NCBI RefSeq assembly: GCF_036173125.1
Contig: NZ_CP108054.1
Span: 4,526,001-4,590,000 of the forward strand
Reading direction: 5' to 3'
DNA: 64,000 nucleotides
Source of the DNA: Streptomyces sp. NBC_00286
GTDB taxonomy: Bacteria; Actinomycetota; Actinomycetes; Streptomycetales; Streptomycetaceae
Part shown: positions 24,904-33,236 of the stretch, piece by piece
How the letters are laid out: the number at the start of each line of letters is the position of its first letter
Numbering within the stretch: position 1 is the stretch's first letter
The notes under the pieces: model-generated
Told to the model about the DNA's origin: nothing
Databases searched by the model: none
What the model saw: only the letters and a program-made list of their open reading frames with translations
Translations under genes and position numbers: made by a program

Positions 24904-25043
24904 CCTTGAACGGCCCGACCTCATCACAGTGGACTACGCGACCGTCGGTGACCCACGCGGCGTGATCGCCGCCCTCAACGCCGAGCATGCGCGGTAGCTG
25001 TCAAAAGGCAGACGGCTCGGTGACATTTCCGCTGCTCGATGAG

Positions 25044-25236
25044 TCAGGCGAACCAGGCCGCCGTGGAGAGGTCCGGGCGTACCCCCCGGGTGGTGCGGAC
25101 GACGGCGACCGCGCTGGAGATGAGACCGATGTGGCTGATGGCCTGCGGACAGTTGCCGAGATACGTGCCGTCGGACGGGTCGATCTGCTGGGCAGCAGCC
25201 CCAGGTGGTTGGCGCGGTCAAGTGTCGTGTTTTTGC
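25044..25236 (-). pseudogene. GH15 (glucoamylase/trehalase-like) C-terminal fragment, frameshifted
   Basis: On the minus strand the DNA reads LDRANHLGLL, changes frame once, and continues QQIDPSDGTYLGNCPQAISH then IGLISSAVAVVRTTRGVRPD before a TGA at 25046-25044. The Asp-Pro...LGN.PQA.SH.GLI pattern is the C-terminal signature of family 15 glycoside hydrolases of the GDH/trehalase group. Only the last 65 or so codons remain. This is a relic of a lost sugar-hydrolase gene. Confidence 0.6.
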
Positions 25237-25271
25237 CGTAGGCGGAACCTTGCCCTCGGCATGCTGCGGCG

Positions 25272-25460
25272 TCACGGCGCGGGACAGCGTCGGCCTGCCT
25301 CACTGGGAGGCTGTTGGCGAAGGACGGCCACCGCGGATGAGACCTCGATGACCGAGTCGAGGCCGAAGCCGATCGAGGCGGTGGATGAGGCGATCACGGT
25401 GATCGCGACGATCCCCGTCCTCACTCGACTTTCCCGGACCCTCATGGGCCGGGCGTCCAC
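25272..25460 (-). pseudogene. Cation diffusion facilitator (CDF) fragment
   Basis: The minus strand reads GIVAITVIASSTASIGFGLD followed by SVIEVSSAVAVLRQ, matching the second transmembrane helix region of CDF-family metal-efflux proteins, where the GFGLDSVIEV signature includes the metal-binding aspartate. There is no credible start and the reading frame is lost after the fragment. It is a relic of a cation-efflux gene lying next to an nhaA relic. Confidence 0.55.
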
Positions 25461-25541
25461 CAGTACGGTCTGCGGCGAAAGCGGTCTGTGCCGATCGGGC
25501 CCTGCCCGCTACAGTGCAAAGAACGCGTCAAGAAGGCGCGG

Positions 25542-25607
25542 GGTGTGCCGGGAAGTCTGGTCGGCGTTCAGGGGCCGTGTGCCCAAAGCGCCGACGCCCC
25601 GGAGGTC
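25542..25607 (+). promoter_or_regulatory. Antiporter leader element, copy A (ahead of decayed nhaA)
   Basis: A 25-base block at 25542-25566 is identical to copy B (29526-29550) and differs by one base from copy C (31918-31942). GTCGGCG within it pairs with CGCCGAC at 25589-25595, enclosing a small GC hairpin. The CCGGG of the block can also pair with the CCCGG that runs into the GGAGGT ribosome site. The block can alternatively be read as a GTG-started leader peptide beginning CREVWSA. Confidence 0.6.
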
Positions 25608-25614
25608 AGCCCCG

Positions 25615-25777
25615 ATGGCCGCCGCCAGCCGTGACCGCTCCCCCTTCCTGGGATTCCTCGGACTTCCGCCCTGGCCGCAGTTATAGGCAATCACGCGCGC
25701 GCCTGCGCACCGGGCCGGTAAGCGGACTGGTGCTGCTTGTCGCGGCCGTGGTGGCCCTCATCCGGGCGAACACCTGA
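25615..25777 (+). pseudogene. nhaA: Decayed nhaA, N-terminal fragment only
   Basis: ATG 25615 begins MAAASRDRSPFLGFLGLPPW, parallel to the start of the intact antiporter at 29597 (MAAAPRERSTFLGLLPWPE). It hits a stop after 23 codons, and in a shifted frame resumes SGLVLLVAAVVALIRANT before another stop. That resumed piece matches GGLVLLAAAVVALVWANT of the intact protein. About 400 C-terminal codons are missing. The leader element and ribosome site in front are better preserved than the gene, which is striking for a relic. Confidence 0.75.
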
Positions 25778-25837
25778 CCACCGCAGCACCCTGGATTCCT
25801 TGCAGGGTTCTATTGATCCACTTTTTGTCCGAATCGG

Positions 25838-27538
25838 ATGGTGACCGTGGAGCAGGCAGGCAGAACCGGCAGCGCAAGCATGCGGCAGCTCCTGCTGGCA
25901 CTCGGCGAGCCGGTCATCGGCCTGGTCACCGCCCCCGCGGGACTCGATGTCGTGATCGAGAACGTGGTGATCCTGGATCCCGACGACGAGCCGGAGCCCT
26001 GCCCCGGAGCACTCGTACTGATCATCGGCGCCCGGGGCAGCAGAGCCCTCCGCCTCATACGCGCCATGGCGCACCAGGGCGCTGCCGCGGTGGCCGTCAA
26101 GATCGACCACACCGATGATCTCGACGACTTCAAGCGTGTCGCCGCCGAGACGGGTGTTGCGGCACTCGGTGTGCGCCCTGAGGCCCGTTGGGGGCTGCTC
26201 GACTCCGTTGCCAGAGGCGTTGTCGACGATGCGCGGGTGGCCGTGGTGCCGGAAGCCGGCCAGTCGGCGGAGCTGTTCGCGCTGGCCGAGACGGTGGCAG
26301 CCCTCACCGGTGGGATCGTCAGCATCGAGGACAGCACCAACCGGGTGCTGGCCTACTCACGGTCGGACGACGAGGTGGACGAGCTGCGCCGGCGGTCGAT
26401 CCTGGGGTGGCAGGGCCCTGCCGAGTACCTCGCCCTTCTGCGGCAGTGGGGCGTTCTCGAACGGCTGCGCGCCGGTGACGACGTGGTGCACGTCGACGAG
26501 CATCCGGAGCGGGGAATCAGAAGGCGGCTGGCGATCGGCATCCGTGTCGACTCACAGCTTCTGGGGTCGATCTGGGTACAGGAAGGCAGACACAGGCTGG
26601 CGGACAGCGCCGGCACCGCGTTGATCGGCGCTGCCCGGGCGGCAGCGCTGCATCTCGTGCGCCGGCGTACGGGTACGCCTGCCGACCTTCAACTGGAACA
26701 GAGCCTGCTGAGCCGGATGCTCGACGGCCACATCGATCCGCGTACCTTCGCCGACAACATCGGTGTCGACCTGGGGAAGCCGGCGGTGGTCACGGCGTTC
26801 GCCCTGACCGGAAGCCTGCCCGGCGCCGGGCCGGGCGCGGATGCCGAGGCCGGCGCGGATGCCCATGCGGGGGCCGACCGTCCGAGGTTCGAGCTGCAGA
26901 GGTCGGTGATGACGAGTCTGATCTCCGTTCACGCCGCCGCGTACCGGCGCCGGGCGCTGGTCACGGGCGGCTCCCCCCGCGTCTACATGCTGCTGCCGGG
27001 GCTGCCGGAGCAGGGCGCCGAGAGCATCGCGCTCGGTCTGGCCGACGACATCGTGCGGGCGGCCCACCAGCGCCTGAATCTCGACGTCCGCGCGGCTGTC
27101 GGTTCCGCGGTCGGCGGCCTGGACTCGATCGCCAAGTCGAGAGCCGAGGCCGACTGCGTCCTCGACATTCTGACCTCGGGTGGGGAACGGAATGTGGCCA
27201 CCATCGCCGACGTCCGCTCGGAGGTCCTGGTCAGGGAGACGCTGTCACTGCTCGAGAAGAACCCGCGTCTGAGGGACCCGCGGATCACCGCTCTCGTCGC
27301 GTACGACGCGGAGCACGACGCCGGCCTCGTACCGGCCGTGCTCTCCTACCTCGGTGCACTGGGTAATGTGCGTGCGGCCGCCCGGTCCCTCCACATCCAT
27401 ACGAACACCCTGCGCTACCGCCTGAAGCGGGCGAACGCGATCAGCGGAATCGATCTCGCCGATCCGCACCAGGGCCTGTTCTCCCATCTGCAGTTGCTGC
27501 TCGAGACCGGGTCGGAGCCCGTGGTGCACGGACCCTGA
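25838..27538 (+). CDS. PucR-family transcriptional regulator with N-terminal PucR and GAF-like domains
   Basis: The 566-residue protein has a PucR N-terminal ligand domain (residues 15-140, with GLDVVIENVVILDPDDEPEP and GALVLIIGARG), a GAF-like middle (about 145-285), and the C-terminal helix-turn-helix with LGNVRAAARSLHIHTNTLRYRLKRA (about 510-535). A repeated Ala-Gly-Ala-Asp linker (about residues 328-348) is unusual. Family members respond to purines or amino-acid catabolism. The convergent AGCS amino-acid symporter downstream is a plausible target. The start has no strong ribosome site and could be leaderless or slightly later. Confidence 0.85.
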   Translation: MVTVEQAGRTGSASMRQLLLALGEPVIGLVTAPAGLDVVIENVVILDPDDEPEPCPGALVLIIGARGSRALRLIRAMAHQGAAAVAVKIDHTDDLDDFKRVAAETGVAALGVRPEARWGLLDSVARGVVDDARVAVVPEAGQSAELFALAETVAALTGGIVSIEDSTNRVLAYSRSDDEVDELRRRSILGWQGPAEYLALLRQWGVLERLRAGDDVVHVDEHPERGIRRRLAIGIRVDSQLLGSIWVQEGRHRLADSAGTALIGAARAAALHLVRRRTGTPADLQLEQSLLSRMLDGHIDPRTFADNIGVDLGKPAVVTAFALTGSLPGAGPGADAEAGADAHAGADRPRFELQRSVMTSLISVHAAAYRRRALVTGGSPRVYMLLPGLPEQGAESIALGLADDIVRAAHQRLNLDVRAAVGSAVGGLDSIAKSRAEADCVLDILTSGGERNVATIADVRSEVLVRETLSLLEKNPRLRDPRITALVAYDAEHDAGLVPAVLSYLGALGNVRAAARSLHIHTNTLRYRLKRANAISGIDLADPHQGLFSHLQLLLETGSEPVVHGP

Positions 27539-27576
27539 CCCGGTCTCCCGCGGCTCACCGCCGCTCGTCGGTCCCG

Positions 27577-29169
27577 CTATACGGGCTCGTCCGCCGCGGC
27601 AGGTTCCGTGACGTCGCCGCGGGAGTGCAGCGACTGCCGGAACCGTGCCAGCTCCCGCTTGACGACGGGGGCGAGCAGATACAGGCCGATGATGTTGATC
27701 AGTGCGAGCAGGAAGAGTACTGCGTCGGTGAACGCGAGCACGCTGCCGAAGGACAGCACCGCACCCATCACGATGAACGTGCAGAAGATCAGCTGGAAGA
27801 TGCGCTCGCTGACCTTGCTCCTGCCGAACAGGTGGGACCACGCCTTCTGGCCGTAGTAGGCCCAGGTGATCATGGTGGAGATGGCAAAGAGCACCACGGC
27901 CACGGTGAGGACGTGCGGGAACCAGGGGATCACCGTCTCGAAGGCTTCGGAGGTGACCGTGACACCGTCCACGGCCGTACCGTTGGCCGCGTACTCCGCC
28001 TTCGAGTCGTTCCAGTACCCGGTGTCCGCGATGACGATGGTCAGCGCGGTCATCGTGCAGATGACCACCGTGTCGATGAACGGCTCGAACAGGGCGACGA
28101 GTCCCTCGGTGGCCGGGTACTTCGTCTTCACGGCGGAGTGAGCGATGGGTGCCGACCCCAGACCCGCCTCGTTGGAGAACGCGGCACGGGTGAAGCCGAC
28201 GATCAGCGCACCGATGACACCGCCGACCACCCCTTCGCCGGTGAAGGCGCCCGAGAAGATCTCGCCGAACGCCGCCGGCACCGCTGTGATGTTGAACAGG
28301 ATGACGATCAGGCAGGCAGCGACGTAGATGATGGCCATGGCGGGGACCAGGCGGCTGGTCACCCTGCCGATCGACTTGATTCCGCCGACGATCACGGCGC
28401 CGACGACGACGGCGAGCACCACACCCATGATCAGCGCCGATCCGTCGCCGGCGAACGGGCCGTCTTCGCCTCCGGCGCTGTTACGGATCTGGCTGACGGT
28501 CTGGTTGGCCTGGAACATGTTGCCGCCACCGAGGCCGAAGAACAGAACCATGATGGCAGCGAGCCCTGCGAGGATCCTGCCCAGGTACGCACCGGCGGCT
28601 CCGGGCAGCCTCTCCGCCACTCCCTTGCGCAGGTACTGCATGGGGCCGCCGGACACGGAGCCGTCGGGGTGGTAGTCGCGGTAGCGGACCCCGAGCGTGC
28701 ACTCGGTGAACTTCGAGGCCATACCGAGCAGGCCGCAGAGCACCATCCAGAAGGTGGCGCCCGCGCCGCCGATGGTGACCGCCACGCCCACGCCGGCGAT
28801 GTTGCCCAGGCCGACCGTTCCGGACACGGCCGAGGTCAACGCCTGGAAGTGGGTGATCTCCCCCGGGTCGTCGGACTTGCTGTGCCTGCCCCGGAGGACC
28901 TGCAGGGCGAGTTTGAGTCCGCGTACCTGGATGAAACCGAAGTAGAGGGTGAAGACCAGACCGGCGAGAACGAGCCACGCCACGATCCATGGGAAGCCGG
29001 TCCCGAAGACCGTCACTTCCGCGAAGACGAAATCGCCGAGTCCGGTGGCCACCGGATCGAAGAACGAGTTGATGTTCTTCTCTATCGTTCCCAGAAGGCC
29101 CTGTTCCGCTTCCTGGGCCTGGAACCGGACGCTCGCGAATGCAGGCGCCACTTCTTCCATCCGAGCCAT
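27577..29169 (-). CDS. AGCS-family alanine/glycine:cation symporter
   Basis: The 530-residue protein has about eleven membrane helices and the family motifs: FQALTSAVSGTVGLGNIAGV (the Na+/substrate site), TFWMVLCGLLGMASKFTECTLG, and GFTRAAFSNEAGLGSAPIAH. It takes up alanine or glycine with Na+ (some members use H+). ATG 29169 follows AAGGGA. It converges with the PucR-type gene and lies among Na+/H+ antiporters, fitting a sodium-linked district. The C-terminal tail ends in a short acidic stretch. Confidence 0.92.
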   Translation of the reverse strand: MARMEEVAPAFASVRFQAQEAEQGLLGTIEKNINSFFDPVATGLGDFVFAEVTVFGTGFPWIVAWLVLAGLVFTLYFGFIQVRGLKLALQVLRGRHSKSDDPGEITHFQALTSAVSGTVGLGNIAGVGVAVTIGGAGATFWMVLCGLLGMASKFTECTLGVRYRDYHPDGSVSGGPMQYLRKGVAERLPGAAGAYLGRILAGLAAIMVLFFGLGGGNMFQANQTVSQIRNSAGGEDGPFAGDGSALIMGVVLAVVVGAVIVGGIKSIGRVTSRLVPAMAIIYVAACLIVILFNITAVPAAFGEIFSGAFTGEGVVGGVIGALIVGFTRAAFSNEAGLGSAPIAHSAVKTKYPATEGLVALFEPFIDTVVICTMTALTIVIADTGYWNDSKAEYAANGTAVDGVTVTSEAFETVIPWFPHVLTVAVVLFAISTMITWAYYGQKAWSHLFGRSKVSERIFQLIFCTFIVMGAVLSFGSVLAFTDAVLFLLALINIIGLYLLAPVVKRELARFRQSLHSRGDVTEPAAADEPV

Positions 29170-29596
29170 TGCGATCCCTTTCTCCAGCCCGGCGACACCG
29201 AGCTGCCAGCCCCAGACCGGGGCTTCACATGTCGGGAACCGTAGAGGGCGCCGACCGGCTGGGTCCCGGTGCGATCGGCCAAAGATCTGGCAGGTCATTC
29301 GTCAATCGGTCCGTCCGCGCCTGCCCTCGACGTCCTCACGCAGCCGCCACCCGCCGGAGGACTCCAGCGAGGCTGGGCGGAGGGTCCGTACCACTTCGCG
29401 CCTTGATGTGTACGGACCCGCTCGTTGTGCGTTGCGGCAGGTGAAACGGCGTCTGGTCGGATGAAGGGCAGGCGGTTAGGGTGTCCGGAACGCGTCGGTG
29501 TCCTGCCCAGGGGCGCCGTACGCAGGGTGTGCCGGGAAGTCTGGTCGGCGTCGAAGGGGCGTATGCCCTCACGCCGATGCCCCGGAGGTCTTCCTG
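29170..29596. other. Intergenic region: symporter promoter side and nhaA leader
   Basis: The left part should hold the promoter of the leftward symporter. The right part, from about 29460, is the transcribed leader of the rightward nhaA gene and ends in leader copy B (29525-29590) and the GGAGGT ribosome site. No extra gene is seen. Confidence 0.5.
29525..29590 (+). promoter_or_regulatory. Antiporter leader element, copy B (ahead of intact nhaA)
   Basis: The 25-base block at 29526-29550 equals copy A. GTCGGCGT (ending 29551) pairs with ACGCCGAT (29571-29578), where the last C of copy A is replaced by T, giving G-U in place of G-C: pairing is kept. A GGGGC-GTAT-GCCC hairpin sits inside. The element ends in GCCCCGGAGGTC, which carries the ribosome site seven bases before the nhaA ATG, so structure here could block translation. 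Confidence 0.65.
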
Positions 29597-30913
29597 ATGG
29601 CTGCTGCCCCGCGTGAGCGTTCCACCTTCCTCGGCCTGCTGCCGTGGCCGGAGCGGACAGCGGTGGCCCAGGCCCTACGGACGGAAACCGTCGGCGGGCT
29701 GGTCCTTCTCGCAGCGGCCGTGGTGGCGCTGGTGTGGGCGAACACCCCGTGGAGCGGCACCTACGAGGAGATCCGCGACTTCCACTTCGGCATCCCCGCA
29801 CTCGGCCTCGACCTGTCGGTGGAGCACTGGACCGCCGACGGACTGCTGGCTGTCTTCTTCCTGGTCGCAGGCATCGAGCTGAAACGCGAGCTCGTCGTGG
29901 GTTCGCTGCGTACTCCGGCCACGGCCGCACTGCCGGTCGTCGCCGCGCTGTGCGGCATGGCCGTGCCGGCCGCCGTCTACGCTGCCACCGCCACCGTCGG
30001 CGGGGGCAGTCTGGAGGGCTGGGCCGTGCCCATGGCCACCGACATCGCCTTCGCCCTCGCCGTCCTCGCCGTCATCAGCACCCACCTGCCCTCCGCGCTC
30101 CGCGCCTTCCTGCTCACCCTCGCCATCGTCGACGACCTCGGCGCGATCCTCGTCATCGCGATCTTCTTCACCAGTGACCTGAACTTCGCCGCCCTCGGCG
30201 GAGCCGTCGGCGGGCTGGTCGTCTTCTACGTACTCCAGCGGTACCGCGTGCGCGGCTGGTGGTGGTACGTACCGCTCGGCCTCACCATCTGGGCCCTGAT
30301 GTACAACGGAGGCGTCCACGCCACCGTCGCCGGGGTGGCCATGGGCCTGCTCCTGCGCACGACCCGTGACGAGGACGAGGACGCCTCACCCGCCGAGCGG
30401 ACCTCACATCTGCTGCACCCGGTCTCGGCAGGAGTGGCGGTACCGCTCTTCGCTCTCTTTGCCGCAGGCGTCGGATTCTCCGTCTCATCGCTGGCCGAGG
30501 TGTTCACCCAGCCGGAGCCGCTCGGCGTGGTGCTGGGCCTGGTAGTCGGCAAGACCGTGGGAATCTTCGCGGGCACCTACCTCGCCGCGCGCTTCACCCG
30601 GGCCCGCCTCAACCCCGACCTGGCCTGGGCAGATGTGTTCGCCCTGGCGGTGCTGGCAGGGATCGGCTTCACCGTGGCCCTGCTGATCGGGGAACTCGCC
30701 TTCCCCGACCCGGCCGATGCCGAGTACATCAAGGCCGCTGTGCTGCTGGGCTCGCTGATCGCCGCGGCCGTGGCGACGCTGCTGATCAAGCGCCGCAATG
30801 GGATCTACCGCCGTCTGTGGGAGGAGGAGACGCGGGACGAGGACGCCGATGGCATCCCCGACATCTATCAGCAGACCAACCCCGGACGCGGCAGCGTCAC
30901 GGGCGACAGCTGA
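29597..30913 (+). CDS. nhaA: NhaA-type Na+/H+ antiporter with leader-controlled start
   Basis: The 438-residue protein shows all NhaA landmarks: GGLVLLAAAVVALVWANT, ELKRELVVGSL, GWAVPMATDIAFALAVLA, the ion-site aspartates in LTLAIVDDLGAILVIAIFF, and PVSAGVAVPLFALFAAGVGF. A soluble C-terminal tail again contains DEDADGIPDIYQ, as in the paralogue at 19051. ATG 29597 is fixed by GGAGGT seven bases before it. It heads a three-gene unit with the CBS-like gene (11-base gap) and a small membrane protein. Leader copy B directly precedes the start. Confidence 0.94.
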   Translation: MAAAPRERSTFLGLLPWPERTAVAQALRTETVGGLVLLAAAVVALVWANTPWSGTYEEIRDFHFGIPALGLDLSVEHWTADGLLAVFFLVAGIELKRELVVGSLRTPATAALPVVAALCGMAVPAAVYAATATVGGGSLEGWAVPMATDIAFALAVLAVISTHLPSALRAFLLTLAIVDDLGAILVIAIFFTSDLNFAALGGAVGGLVVFYVLQRYRVRGWWWYVPLGLTIWALMYNGGVHATVAGVAMGLLLRTTRDEDEDASPAERTSHLLHPVSAGVAVPLFALFAAGVGFSVSSLAEVFTQPEPLGVVLGLVVGKTVGIFAGTYLAARFTRARLNPDLAWADVFALAVLAGIGFTVALLIGELAFPDPADAEYIKAAVLLGSLIAAAVATLLIKRRNGIYRRLWEEETRDEDADGIPDIYQQTNPGRGSVTGDS

Positions 30914-30924
30914 GGAGGACGGTC

Positions 30925-31383
30925 ATGCGCGCACGGGACCTTGCTGAGCCCTGCCCCTTCGTGACCACGGACGACGACGCGATCAGCGCGGCCCGGATGC
31001 TGGCGGAGCAGTCGCTGCCGGCCCTGCTCGTCCTCGACGCCGATGGACAGCCCTACTCCATCGTGCCCGGCTCCCAGCTCATCCGGCAGCTCCTCCCCTC
31101 CTACATCATCGAAGACCCGCTGCTCGCCCATGTCGTCGACGAACGAACCGATGCCGAGGTCGCGGAACGGCTGACCGGGCTCACCGTCGCCGAGTGGGCG
31201 CCGCGCCGTCTGTACCCGCCGCCTGTGGTGGGGCCGGACGCGCGCCCGATGGAGGTCGCGGCACTGATGGCCAGTACACACAGCCCCCTGGTCGCCGTCG
31301 TGGAACGTGACGGCACCCAGGTGACGCTGCTCGGTACGGTCACCGCCGCCCGCCTCATGCACCACTTCCTTGAGGCCTCGTGA
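30925..31383 (+). CDS. CBS-like regulatory protein, antiporter partner
   Basis: The 152-residue protein opens RARDLAEPCPFVTTDDDAIS and continues LPALLVLDADGQPYSIVPGSQ, then [20 protein letters not shown], giving two divergent CBS motifs. It is a clear paralogue of the protein at 20503-20964 (same start, same length, same GQPY core). ATG 30925 follows GAGGA, and its stop overlaps the GTG of the next gene (GTGA). Linked to an NhaA in both complete copies, it probably senses adenine nucleotides or a cyclic dinucleotide and modulates the antiporter; that is inference. Confidence 0.78.
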   Translation: MRARDLAEPCPFVTTDDDAISAARMLAEQSLPALLVLDADGQPYSIVPGSQLIRQLLPSYIIEDPLLAHVVDERTDAEVAERLTGLTVAEWAPRRLYPPPVVGPDARPMEVAALMASTHSPLVAVVERDGTQVTLLGTVTAARLMHHFLEAS

Positions 31384-31649
31384 ACGGCGCCCGGGCTTTA
31401 CTGCCGGTGGTCATCGTGGCCGCCGCGCTGGTGATCAGGACCGCGATCGGTGAGATACGCCGGCCAGGCACCGTACGGGAGCAGTGGACGTCGGCGACGA
31501 GCGGCCGCGCCGTGGCTGCCGGGGTGGTGACGGCCGTGGCCATCACCGTGACGGGCTGGCAAGAGGCCGGACCGGCGGCATTGGCGTGGGCGATGCTGAC
31601 CGGTGCGCTCGTCGCCTTGCTCATGGGCCGGCCGCCGAACAGGTCCTGA
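31380..31649 (+). CDS. Small membrane protein of the antiporter operon
   Basis: The 89-residue protein has three hydrophobic segments (residues 6-20, 43-60, 65-82) joined by a basic loop. GTG 31380 overlaps the stop of the CBS-like gene, so it is translationally coupled and almost certainly real. No known family was recognised. It may be a small subunit or assembly helper of the antiporter complex. No equivalent was found next to the NhaA at 19051. Confidence 0.65.
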   Translation: MNGARALLPVVIVAAALVIRTAIGEIRRPGTVREQWTSATSGRAVAAGVVTAVAITVTGWQEAGPAALAWAMLTGALVALLMGRPPNRS

Positions 31650-31991
31650 CAACGCCTCACCCTCCGCTGTGACCGCCACCGCAGAGGCCTCCGCGAGGAG
31701 TTCGGTGTGCCCGTTCAGGAATGAATGCGTGGGGCAGACGCCTCCGCGCATACGCCCGTAGGCTGCCGCACCCGTGCTCTGACGGGCTGGGAAACGAAAC
31801 CCGGTGAAGCGGCTCTCGGGACTTGCGCACCATGCCGGAATCCGGCAGTGTCCGGGAGGCCGGAGTGCCTGCAAAGAGTCTGTCAGTGCCGCGTAAAGGA
31901 CGTGTAGGGTTCCTCGCGGTGTGCCGGGAAGCCTGGTCGGCGATCTGGAGAGAACTCTCTCCAGTCTCTTGGCTGATCGGGGGTCGTGGTC
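31650..31991. other. Intergenic leader region of the CPA1 antiporter gene
   Basis: No gene is seen. Several short inverted repeats built on CCGG occur at 31835-31880, and leader copy C at 31918-31983 leads into the antiporter start. This suggests a transcribed leader of 150 bases or more. Confidence 0.45.
31918..31983 (+). promoter_or_regulatory. Antiporter leader element, copy C (ahead of CPA1 antiporter)
   Basis: The block at 31918-31942 differs from copies A and B by one base (T to C). The enclosed hairpin is changed completely to CTGGAGAG-AACT-CTCTCCAG (31945-31964). The outer pairing is remade: GGTCGGC (31934-31940) pairs with GGCTGATC (31971-31978) with two G-U pairs and then the GGGGG ribosome site follows. 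Different sequence with the same fold supports an RNA-level role. Confidence 0.6.
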
Positions 31992-33236
31992 ATGGTGCTC
32001 GTCGTTGTTTTCGGGGTGGCGCTGCTCGTCGCGGTGCTGCTGTCGGGCCTCGCGGCACGGACCGTATTGTCGACGTCGTTGCTCTTCCTGGTCGGTGGCG
32101 CGCTCGTCAGCGACGGGTTCCTCGGGCTGATCCACATCACGCCGGACAGCGAGATCGTGTCCGTGACGGCCGACTTGGCACTGTTCGCGGTGCTGTTCAC
32201 CGATGGCATGCACGTCTCCTTCCCGAAGCTGCGGGAGAACTGGCGCAACCCGGTCCGCGCCCTCGGGCTCGGCATGCCGCTGGCGTTCGTCGGCATGGCG
32301 CTGATCACCCATTTCGTGGTGGGCCTGGACTGGACGACGTCCTTCCTCGTCGGCGCCGTCCTCGCGCCGACCGACCCGGTGTTCGCCTCGGCGATCGTCG
32401 GCCGCAAGGAAGTCCCGGCGAAACTACGGCAGTTGCTGAACGTGGAGAGCGGCATCAACGACGGGCTCGCCCTGCCGATCGTCCTCATCTTCATCGCCGC
32501 GGCCGGTCCCACATCCGGGCACGCCGAGGCGTCGCTCGGGAAGATCGCGCTGGAGCTGGTCCTCGGGCTGGTCTTCGGCGTCGTACTGCCGCTGGCCGTG
32601 ATCGGCCTCGTACGCTTCCGGCTGCTGGGCGCCGAGCCCAAGCTGCAACCGCTGCTGCCGCTGGCCATCGGCGTGATCCTGTACGCCACGTGCCACCTCA
32701 CCCACGCCAACCCCTACCTCGCCGCGTTCTCCGCCGGAGCGGTCCTCACCGCCCGCTCCCCCGAGGCGAAGACCGCGTTCGAGCCGCTCGGTGAGGCACT
32801 GGCCGAGCTGGCGAAGTTCGCGGCGCTGCTGGTGTTCGGCGCGCTGCTCACCCCGCAGCTCTTCGGGGACCTGTCAGTGGGCGGTTACGTCGCGGTCGTC
32901 CTGGCCATCGTGCTGATCCGGCCGGCCTCGCTGCTGCTGTCGCTGGTCGGCACCCGGTTCGACCAGCGGGAGAAGCTGGTCGCGGCCTGGTTCGGGCCGA
33001 AGGGGTTCGCCTCCGTGGTGTACGGGCTGCTGGTGCTGCAGGCCGGGATACCGCGGGGCGAGGAGGCGTTCACGCTCATCGCCGTGTGCATCGCCTTCTC
33101 GATCGTCGCGCACAGCAGCACCGACGTGCCGATCGCCCGCCTGTTCCACGTCGACGAGCTGGTCGGTGTGCCCGGTGCCCGCCAGGACGCGGACACCGCC
33201 CTCACCAAGCAGGAGTCCGGCCAAGTCGGCGCGTGA
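31992..33236 (+). CDS. CPA1-type Na+/H+ (cation:proton) antiporter
   Basis: The 414-residue protein has about twelve membrane helices with CPA landmarks: FTDGMHVSFPKLRENW, FLVGAVLAPTDPVFASAIVG (the TDP unwound helix), NVESGINDGLALPIVLIF (the ND ion-binding pair), and AWFGPKGFASVVYGLLVL. It exchanges Na+ or K+ for H+. ATG 31992 is preceded by GGGGG; GTG 31986 is possible. Leader copy C stands directly in front. A fragment of a CBS-like gene begins within its 3' end, so an antiporter-CBS module once existed here too. Confidence 0.9.
   Translation: MVLVVVFGVALLVAVLLSGLAARTVLSTSLLFLVGGALVSDGFLGLIHITPDSEIVSVTADLALFAVLFTDGMHVSFPKLRENWRNPVRALGLGMPLAFVGMALITHFVVGLDWTTSFLVGAVLAPTDPVFASAIVGRKEVPAKLRQLLNVESGINDGLALPIVLIFIAAAGPTSGHAEASLGKIALELVLGLVFGVVLPLAVIGLVRFRLLGAEPKLQPLLPLAIGVILYATCHLTHANPYLAAFSAGAVLTARSPEAKTAFEPLGEALAELAKFAALLVFGALLTPQLFGDLSVGGYVAVVLAIVLIRPASLLLSLVGTRFDQREKLVAAWFGPKGFASVVYGLLVLQAGIPRGEEAFTLIAVCIAFSIVAHSSTDVPIARLFHVDELVGVPGARQDADTALTKQESGQVGA

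Noticed and set aside
25542..31983. Assigning the antiporter leaders to a named riboswitch class (fluoride, NiCo, ydaO/c-di-AMP, cobalamin)
   Set aside because: The conserved core does not match the consensus of these classes as I know them; comparison by covariance model would be needed.
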